A DNA stretch of 13,237 nt, taken from the NCBI GenBank assembly GCA_010279815.1, contig QEOQ01000439.1, forward strand, positions 271,035 to 284,271, read 5' to 3'. Position numbers and translations under genes: made by a program. Shown one piece after another: positions 8,700-13,237 of the stretch. This DNA is from Brachionus plicatilis (lineage: Eukaryota; Rotifera; Eurotatoria; Ploima; Brachionidae). The notes beneath the pieces are model-generated. The model was given only the letters and a program-made list of their open reading frames with translations. It had not been told where the DNA came from and searched no databases. The first letter of the stretch is position 1; every line of letters begins with the position of its first letter.

Positions 8700-9270
8700 G
8701 ACATTTGAATTTAAATAAAAAAAATTTTGAAATAACTTTCGATCGTTTAAATTAATTAAAAAATGAAATATTTTTAGTTCATTGTATTTGTCTCAATGTG
8801 ACGGTTCCGAATAACTAAAAATCAATTGGCCTGTGAGTCTCACTGGAACACTAAAATTAATTTATATTTATGAAATCAATTTGGTTCTGTCTTAAAAATA
8901 TTGCGCTCTCTAAAAAAATATTGTGCTCTAAATAAAACATTGCAAGTTTTCAATTGTTTTAATATTCAATGTTAAACAGTTAACTGTTGCTTTAATTTAA
9001 TTAAGAAAATTTTTAAAATGAAATTTAAACGACTAAATTTAATTAAAATCAAAAAATTTTTAGTTCAATCGATTCGTCATTTTGTGACGATTTCAAAAAT
9101 ATAAAATTAATTTGGCCTGTGAGACGCACTTGGACACTATATATAAAATAAAATTAGTAAATTAAATTTAGTGCTCTCAATATTATTTAGTGCTCTCTAA
9201 AAAAAATTGTGCTCTCAATAAAATATTGCAAGTAAGCTATTGTTTTAAATTTTCATTGTTATAGAGCTAA
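8700..9270. repeat. Tandem ~286-bp repeat, two units (A and B), left of the MULE
   Basis: Two head-to-tail units share, in order, TTTTAGTTCA, a GTGACG motif (8798 and 9084), GGCCTGTGAG(A/T)C(G/T)CAC(T)TGG, repeated GTGCTCT blocks, ATTGCAAGT, and ATTGTT. The GTGACG spacing is 286. Unit B also has a small palindrome, TCGTCA (9074-9079) with TGACGA (9085-9090). The array continues at 11019 in the same orientation after the MULE insertion. No open frame lies in the unit. It is a short satellite-like or transposon-derived tandem repeat. Confidence 0.85.
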
Positions 9271-9278
9271 AAGACATT
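9271..9278. repeat. Left 8-bp target site duplication of the MULE
   Basis: AAGACATT directly precedes the left terminal inverted repeat and is identical to 11011-11018. Spacing from copy to copy is 1740 bp, exactly the excess in phase of the flanking 287-bp tandem array. Confidence 0.85.
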
Positions 9279-9330
9279 GGTCTATTGTAAATTATTGTTA
9301 AATGATTTTAATGTCAAAAATTTATTGTCA
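9279..9330 (+). repeat. Left terminal inverted repeat of the MULE
   Basis: Starts GGTCTATTGTAAATT and matches the reverse complement of 10959-11010 at 43 of 52 positions by hand alignment without gaps. It merges inward into the sub-terminal array. The repeat should be the transposase binding and cleavage site. Confidence 0.85.
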
Positions 9331-9462
9331 AAAATTTTAATGTCAAAATATTTTAATGTCAAAAATGAAATAAGGATTTTAATGTTAAATTATTTTAATG
9401 TCAAAAATGAAATAAGGATTTTAATGTTAAATTATTTTAATGTCAAAAATGAAATAAGGACC
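9290..9462 (+). repeat. Left sub-terminal tandem array of the MULE
   Basis: A motif of about 21 bp, TTTTAATGT(C/T)AAA, repeats along this stretch. The inner part is a ~42-bp unit, AAATAAGGATTTTAATGTTAAATTATTTTAATGTC-like, repeated two to three times with almost no changes (9361-9462). The near identity of the inner units suggests recent expansion. The array ends only about 10 bp from the transposase stop codon, so it may have replaced the missing 3' part of the gene. Confidence 0.85.
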
Positions 9463-9471
9463 TTCTTGAAC

Positions 9472-10581
9472 TTAATCTATCGGCAATAAAGCAAGACCAC
9501 CTAGCATGCTGACAAAATCTTTGTACTCAGTTTTGTGATAGTGTTGCTTTAAGCCGAGGCGAATTGCTCTTCTAAAAATTGCCTGGCGGAAATGAAACCA
9601 ACAGCCTTTCACTTTTATGCCAGGAAAGTGAAACTCGGCCGCCAATTCAAAATCGGCCATAATTGATTTCGGCTTTAAAATTATCTTAAAAAAATATTTT
9701 AAATAAATATCTAAATGCAAAAAATTTTCATTTAAACTTACATTTTGCTTTAGTGCAATATCTTTTAAGATACTAAACACTTTGCGGTAAGTCTTTTTGG
9801 TTTTGTTGGACAGTAAAATAAAAACACACGGAATTGTTGTATACTGCGACGAATCCTTGACTGCTGCGTGGATCGTAAAAAGCTGAGAAAGTTGAATCAG
9901 AGCAGACTTGAACGTTCCATCCATATACCATTCTTCGCTTTCCCCTAATATTTTCAACGATTTGTCGTCAACAAATATTATTATTCTCTCATTGGCTTTG
10001 TTGTCATAGCGTAAAAATGCGTTGTTATTAGCCGTAACAGTGTATTCGCCCGTAATTTCTAACTTGGAAAATTCGTCTGGTATAGATGGAAGTTTATTTG
10101 CACGCCGCTTGTGAAGAGTATTTGAAAGCTTTTTGAAAGACGGGAACTTTGCGGCTATTGTTCGCTCGGGAATTTTCGCTTGAATCAACATCATTTGTGT
10201 TTGCTGGTAACAACTTTGAATGCTCTTTGAGACATCTTTGGTAACCTTTAGTAAAATTAAAAAAAAAATATATAAATAATAATTATGCTTTTTCAAATTT
10301 ACTTCTTTTTTTAAATCTTGGGAAGCTCTTAAAAGAGCTATTTCTCCAATTGTAATCGGATCGTGGCAATGTTTGCCACCAAGTTTAGTCACCTTGTTGT
10401 CGTTGATACGAATGCTGGCATAGCATTCTTTTTCGCTGCAAACATAGCGAGCAGAAGTGTCTTTATTTTCTTTGCTCCACCAATAGCGGAAGTTTTTATA
10501 GATCACAACTGAGTGAGAAGTTTTTACTTTCTCGATTCCAAAGTTACTTTCTATGAAAATTATCTCTTCAGAGTCTTCCAT
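9472..10581 (-). CDS. FLYWCH-MULE transposase, C-terminally truncated
   Basis: The 370-codon frame starts at ATG 10581 and ends at TAA 9472. An N-terminal FLYWCH-type zinc finger is seen in NFRYWWSK, C48-x4-C53 and H71-x-H73, expected to bind DNA. The MULE catalytic core follows: WYMDGTF (D221), the hydrophobic sheet through PCVFILLSNKT, SIMADFELAA (D310) and the C-x2-H motif GCWFHFRQA (C327, H330). The frame stops just after MLGGLALLPID, where family members normally continue for 100 residues or more, including the region of the third catalytic acid. Two AT-rich stretches without family similarity, residues 94-112 and about 281-299, look like retained introns of 57 nt (second perhaps 69 nt); spliced length would be about 331 residues. 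With the C-terminus gone it is unlikely to be active by itself, though it could still bind the element's ends. Confidence 0.9.
   Translation of the reverse strand: MEDSEEIIFIESNFGIEKVKTSHSVVIYKNFRYWWSKENKDTSARYVCSEKECYASIRINDNKVTKLGGKHCHDPITIGEIALLRASQDLKKEVNLKKHNYYLYIFFLILLKVTKDVSKSIQSCYQQTQMMLIQAKIPERTIAAKFPSFKKLSNTLHKRRANKLPSIPDEFSKLEITGEYTVTANNNAFLRYDNKANERIIIFVDDKSLKILGESEEWYMDGTFKSALIQLSQLFTIHAAVKDSSQYTTIPCVFILLSNKTKKTYRKVFSILKDIALKQNVSLNENFLHLDIYLKYFFKIILKPKSIMADFELAAEFHFPGIKVKGCWFHFRQAIFRRAIRLGLKQHYHKTEYKDFVSMLGGLALLPID
9685..9741 (-). other. Likely 57-nt intron 2 of the MULE transposase gene
   Basis: On the minus strand it begins GTAAGTTTAA, a strong donor, and ends TTTTTTTAAG. Alternative acceptors exist 12 nt further on (TTTTAAAG, ending at 9673, 69 nt) and at an earlier TTTAG. 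Both the 57- and 69-nt versions keep frame. Splicing joins IALKQN to (IILK)PKSIMADFE, which reads like an uninterrupted MULE domain. Confidence 0.65.
10246..10302 (-). other. Likely 57-nt intron 1 of the MULE transposase gene
   Basis: The minus strand begins GTAAATTTGA and ends TTTTACTAAAG, contains an A/T-rich body with a polypyrimidine-like T10 run, and has a length divisible by three without stops. The encoded 19 residues (VNLKKHNYYLYIFF and following) are hydrophobic and out of character between the FLYWCH finger and the following helix, while removal joins LKKE to VTKDVS. Confidence 0.6.
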
Positions 10582-10804
10582 TTCGTATATTTGCTTTAAA
10601 TTTAGTTTTTTATTGTTTAAAAAAGTTAATTTTGTTCAATTTTTAAGTAAATTTTGGACTACTCAATATTTTAAAGGGTAAAAATTTAATTTTTATCAAA
10701 AGAATGCTGATTTCAAAACAATTTCGGACTTCTATTAATTCAAAGCTTTTTTTAAGGAAGCGGTCAATTAGTCTTTTTTAATTAGGTAAATTAAAATAGA
10801 ATAG

Positions 10805-11000
10805 CATCATTTTTTAACATTAGATTATTAATTAAGATTTAGCAATACTTTCCTTGTTTAAGATTTAACAATAATTTCCTTATTTAGCAAATAACATTTA
10901 ATTCCTTATTTAATTTTTAACATTAGATTCCTTAATTAAGATTTAACATTAAACTCACTGACATTAATTTTTTGAAATTAAAATATTTTAACATTAATTT
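10805..11000 (-). repeat. Right sub-terminal tandem array of the MULE
   Basis: On the reverse strand, AAATAAGGAAT..TAATGTTAAAT-like units of about 28-35 bp repeat five to six times with considerable divergence. They resemble the AAATAAGGATTTTAATGTTAAAT unit of the left array in inverted orientation. The right array is more diverged internally than the left one. Confidence 0.75.
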
Positions 11001-11010
11001 ACAGTAAATC
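10959..11010 (-). repeat. Right terminal inverted repeat of the MULE
   Basis: Its reverse complement starts GATTTACTGTAAATT and aligns with 9279-9330 at 43 of 52 positions. It ends exactly at the second AAGACATT. Confidence 0.85.
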
Positions 11011-11018
11011 AAGACATT
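11011..11018. repeat. Right 8-bp target site duplication of the MULE
   Basis: AAGACATT, identical to 9271-9278, directly follows the right terminal repeat. Confidence 0.85.
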
Positions 11019-11650
11019 AGTATTAAAATATAATTAATTTAAAAATGACTTTTAACTGCTTAAAATTATTAAAATTCGAAATATTTTTTTATTTATTTAT
11101 TCACCATAATGTGACGCTTCTGAAAATCAAAAAATTTATTTGCCTGTGACTCGCACCTGGACACTATAATTAGAATAATAAAAGTGAACACAAATTTTTG
11201 ATGTCTAAAATATATTGTGCTTAATGAATAAATTTTGTGCTATATATAAAATATCGCAAGTTTGCTATTGTTTAATTTTTTCATTGTTTAGCAGCTAAGT
11301 GTTGCTTGAATTTAGATTAGAAAAGTTTTAAATCAATTTTCAACGCCTAAATTTAATTAAAATCAAAAAATTTTTAGTTCAATCGATTCGTCATTTTGTG
11401 ACGATTTCAAAAATATAAAATTTATTTGGCCTGTGAGACGCACTTGGACACTATAATTAAAATAAAATTAGTGAAATCAATTTTGTGCTCTTGAAAAAAT
11501 ATTGTGCTCTCAAAAAAAAAATTGCAAGTGTGACTTAGTTTAATTTTTATTGTTCAACAGTTCACTGTTGTTTGAATTTAGATAAAAAATATGTAAACAA
11601 TTAGATGGTCTCAAAAAAAAAATTGCAAGGGTTTTTTAGTTTAAGATTAT
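11019..11650. repeat. Tandem ~286-bp repeat, units C, D and a partial E, right of the MULE
   Basis: GTGACG anchors lie at 11111 and 11398, a period of 287. Unit D is almost identical to unit B (only about two differences over the ~110 bases from 11347), whereas C resembles D much less. A last partial copy at about 11607-11645 repeats only the TCTCAAAAAAAAAATTGCAAG part. Similarity to the array then stops. The order is consistent with one array of four units split by the MULE. Confidence 0.85.
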
Positions 11651-12044
11651 TATAATTAAAGTTTAATGTACTATTTTAGAGAGTCTAATGAAAGTTAAAA
11701 ACAAAAGAACTTTAATTTCAAGTTTATTTAAATAAGTTTATTTTTAGAACAAAAATAATTTAATTATTAAAAATAATTTGTTTGCATGAACGAAACCTTA
11801 AAAATTGATTAAAAGAGGTGATGCTTTGCGTGACTATAGAAAGCGGATAGTAATAGTCCTTTATACAGCCGAGTACTTCTATAGGTACCGGTTCTGCGTA
11901 CCTTGCCATATAAGTGCAAAGCTATATTTTATTTTAAATTTAATTCTAATTTATTACGTTGTCTTAATACTTAAAAAGAGGAAAAAAAAGCAAAATTATG
12001 GTAAGATGATAATTGATTGCCTTCTTTTCCAAAGGTCCTCTAAC
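11651..12044. other. Unassigned stretch
   Basis: AT-rich up to about 11800, then less so. An 84-codon frame from a TTG at 11805 to 12059 shows no family similarity and ends in pentamer repeats, so it is not accepted as a gene. No RNA or element end was recognised. Confidence 0.4.
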
Positions 12045-12098
12045 ATTCCATTCCATTAATCCATTCCATTCCATATCATAAATCCATTCCATTCCATA
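12045..12098. repeat. CCATT pentamer repeat
   Basis: ATTCC/CCATT units occur in two clusters (12045-12074 and 12082-12098) separated by CATATCATAAAT. It is a small simple repeat. A second, TAGTCA hexamer repeat lies at 12161-12177. Confidence 0.85.
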
Positions 12099-12217
12099 CT
12101 GCGCTCATCACGATGCCATTCCTAATAAACTATTTACTCTGAATCACGCTATCCGGTACATAGTCATAGTCATAGTCCATGAAAATGCCTATAGCACGAT
12201 ACAGAGATCTAGTCTGA

Positions 12218-12535
12218 TCAAAAATGGCAACCCGCAGTTTTAATATATATTTTTAGGTGTTCCGTCCCACGGGAACCCTTTTTAGGCGCATACGTGTAAA
12301 GAGAGCTTTTGTCGATCCCTTGACCCCACCATAGTGAATGTTTTAAGACAATCACGATAGTAGGCAAAGAGGTCATCGCCAGCATCCAACGACTATCTGT
12401 AACCATGACAACATAGCCTCGCTGACTCAACTCGAGTCCTAGTCTAATCGGAGAAAAACCGCTTCGACCCGGGCGAGTGATATCAAAATCAACCCCTCTC
12501 AGGAATTGACAAAAGCCGTACAGACTGGTAGCCAT
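12218..12535 (-). CDS. Hypothetical 105-residue open frame, not recognised
   Basis: The frame starts at ATG 12535 (MATSLYGFCQFLRG) and ends at TGA 12218. It contains no motif I can name. The middle (GYVVMVTDSRWMLAMTSLPTIVIVLKHSLWW) is hydrophobic in part but not a clean membrane segment. Amino-acid composition is not low-complexity, and the frame coincides with the GC-enriched block, where long open frames are more likely by chance. There is no visible intron, promoter or neighbour to support it. It could equally be a chance frame within a repeat. Confidence 0.2.
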   Translation of the reverse strand: MATSLYGFCQFLRGVDFDITRPGRSGFSPIRLGLELSQRGYVVMVTDSRWMLAMTSLPTIVIVLKHSLWWGQGIDKSSLYTYAPKKGSRGTEHLKIYIKTAGCHF

Positions 12536-12584
12536 TCGAAAAATGGCGTTTTAAAAAGACACCAGTAAGATTCTAATAAGAACA

Positions 12585-12614
12585 GGGTAAAAAGGCTCTT
12601 AAAGGTTTTTACCC
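12585..12614. repeat. Perfect 9-bp hairpin GGGTAAAAA / TTTTTACCC
   Basis: The arms 12585-12593 and 12606-12614 pair exactly around a 12-nt loop. It lies between the unrecognised open frame and the 21-bp tandem repeat. No function is known. Confidence 0.7.
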
Positions 12615-12629
12615 TACCCTCATTATGGA

Positions 12630-12688
12630 GTCGCCCACTGTATATTGGCAGTGCCCACAATGTATGGTGGCAGCGCCCACAGTAGGAG
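12630..12688. repeat. Tandem ~21-bp repeat built on GCCCACA
   Basis: Three units, 12630-12650, 12651-12672 and a partial 12673-12688, share G(T/C)GCCCAC and TGTAT-TGGCA. A minus-strand open frame across it is a product of the repeat and is not annotated as a gene. Confidence 0.7.
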
Positions 12689-12903
12689 ATAAAGACCTAA
12701 CCCGATTGAGGATTAAGTCTTTAATTATTTCCTGACAATTAAATTTTTTATTTAATATTAATTTGTTAATTAAACAAACTAATATTTTCATTTTGATTTT
12801 CAATTTTGCTTTATCATTGCACAAATTCAAAATTATGTCTAAATTATGTTTTTCTTTCAAATATATCATTTGAATGTAAAAATTAAACATTAAGCAAATG
12901 TAA

Positions 12904-12976
12904 GAGTCCGTAGTACAATGGTTAAAGTCATGTTCATCAAATCCAAAGGTAGAGGGTACGATCCCCTTTGGTTCCG
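12904..12976 (+). tRNA. Degenerate tRNA-like sequence (tRNA pseudogene or SINE head)
   Basis: The length of 73 nt fits a tRNA. Box A is seen as TAGTACAATGG (12911-12921) and box B as GGTACGATCC (12955-12964). The T arm is good: stem 12952-12956 with 12964-12968 and a 7-nt loop. The acceptor stem pairs at only five of seven positions, counting two G-U pairs, and the D and anticodon stems do not form properly. The loop position would give TCA or CAT depending on register, so no amino acid is assigned. It is therefore either a decayed tRNA gene or, more likely given the repeats behind it, the Pol III promoter head of a tRNA-derived SINE. Confidence 0.55.
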
Positions 12977-12998
12977 AAAAAATTCAAAAAATTTAAAC

Positions 12999-13007
12999 TT
13001 TTTTTTT
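12999..13007 (+). terminator. Oligo-T run, possible Pol III terminator
   Basis: Nine T residues lie 23 bp after the tRNA-like sequence. Runs of four or more T end RNA polymerase III transcripts. In such AT-rich DNA the run may also be chance. Confidence 0.4.
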
Positions 13008-13014
13008 AGAATGT

Positions 13015-13237
13015 ATAAAATAATTTTTTCAAATTTTTCCCGGTATTTTTGGATTTTTAAAGCTCAAAATACTACCAAAATAATTTAATTATTATGAAAA
13101 AAATTGCAAAGAATATTTCAAAACTAAAAATAATTTTTTTATATTTTTTTAGCTATTTTTGGATTTTTAAAGCCAAAAATACTACCAATAATACTCAATT
13201 TTAAAGAAATAAATAATTAAAAGTATTTCTAATCTAA
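13015..13237. repeat. Two copies of a ~110-bp AT-rich repeat
   Basis: TATTTTTGGATTTTTAAAGC with ACTACCA occurs at 13043-13077 and 13153-13187, 110 bp apart, and the A/T-rich sequence before each also matches. In the second copy TATTTTTGG and CCAAAAATA form a perfect 9-bp hairpin. The repeat follows the tRNA-like sequence and may be the body of the same element. The second copy runs into the window end. Confidence 0.75.

Larger units (their letters stand above)
9279..11010 (-). mobile_element. Complete Mutator-like (MULE) DNA transposon, 1732 bp
   Basis: Boundaries rest on three agreeing observations: identical AAGACATT on both outer sides, terminal inverted repeats starting G(G/A)T(C/T)TA at both tips, and restoration of the tandem array's phase when 1740 bp is removed (GTGACG of units B and C are 2027 apart, and 2027 minus 1740 is 287). 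Inside are sub-terminal arrays of AATGTTAAA/AATGTC-type motifs in opposite orientation at the two ends, and one minus-strand transposase gene. Target duplications of 8-10 bp are known for the Mutator superfamily, which fits the protein. FLYWCH-type MULEs of animals, for example the Phantom group (from memory), are the likely relatives. The transposase is short at its C-terminus, so the copy is probably non-autonomous. It inserted after the host array had formed. Confidence 0.9.
12100..12720. other. GC-enriched block of unknown nature
   Basis: Base composition here is close to balanced, clearly different from the 70-plus percent AT around it. It contains a 105-codon minus-strand frame (12218-12535), a perfect 9-bp hairpin (12585-12593 with 12606-12614) and a ~21-bp tandem repeat (12630-12688). 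None of the structural RNAs I compared it with (5S, SRP, spliceosomal RNAs, RNase P) fits convincingly. It may be a piece of another repeat family or a horizontally or recently moved fragment. Confidence 0.4.

Noticed and set aside
6195..8700. Terminal inverted repeats of the hAT element around ATTTTCTAAA (about 6225 and 8550)
   Set aside because: The similarity is short and confined to A/T-rich words, and no 8-bp target duplication accompanies it.
9277..9489. 70-codon plus-strand frame with repeated NYFNVKNEIRILM
   Set aside because: The repeats are the translation of the MULE sub-terminal tandem array, not a protein.
12190..12230. 5S rRNA-like GATCTAGTCTGATC, suggesting a 5S-derived SINE
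   Set aside because: Only about 14 bases resemble the 5S internal region; the rest does not follow, so chance similarity is likely.
12609..12890. 93-codon minus-strand frame
   Set aside because: Its end translates the 21-bp tandem repeat and the rest is Lys/Ile/Asn/Leu-rich AT sequence without any motif.

Overview
The window looks like AT-rich nuclear DNA of an invertebrate animal. Its coding traces are all eukaryotic transposon families: jockey/CR1-like LINEs, a BED-finger hAT transposase and a FLYWCH-finger Mutator-like (MULE) transposase. The apparent introns are very short (45-69 nt, GT..AG) and microsatellites are long. A monogonont rotifer such as Brachionus would fit, but this is only an impression from composition and element types. 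No bacterial operon, CRISPR array, rRNA or ordinary host gene was found.

Layout. (1) About 15-5125: inverted, AAGTCAAGTC-rich repeats lie at both ends of a block holding two decayed plus-strand LINE 3' portions (A, about 130-1093; B, about 3330-4911). Between them is AT-rich DNA with an isolated GC-rich perfect hairpin (1354-1378). LINE B carries a perfect 25-bp snap-back hairpin (4713-4768), and a 102-bp piece of it is duplicated about 820 bp upstream. (2) 5210-6193: a foldback-type inverted repeat around a (CTA)n-rich compound microsatellite. (3) 6332-8443, minus strand: an almost intact hAT transposase gene with a BED zinc finger; its only in-frame stop falls inside a possible 45-nt intron. 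(4) About 8700-11650: a tandem array of a ~286-bp unit, interrupted by a complete MULE. (5) About 11650-12720: unassigned sequence, richer in GC than its surroundings. (6) 12904-13237: a degenerate tRNA-like sequence with box A, box B and an oligo-T terminator, then two copies of a ~110-bp AT-rich repeat.

The best-supported new result is the MULE insertion at 9279-11010 (1732 bp). It has an identical 8-bp target duplication, AAGACATT, on both sides, and terminal inverted repeats matching at 43 of 52 positions. Removing it with one duplication copy (1740 bp) restores the ~287-bp phase of the host array. Its inner ends are oppositely oriented arrays of an AATGTTAAA-type motif. Its FLYWCH-MULE transposase lacks the C-terminal part although the ends are present, so it looks like a deleted, probably non-autonomous copy.

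The genes do not form a pathway. The window is a layered deposit of mobile elements, and most observations concern the order and mechanism of insertion, deletion and duplication.
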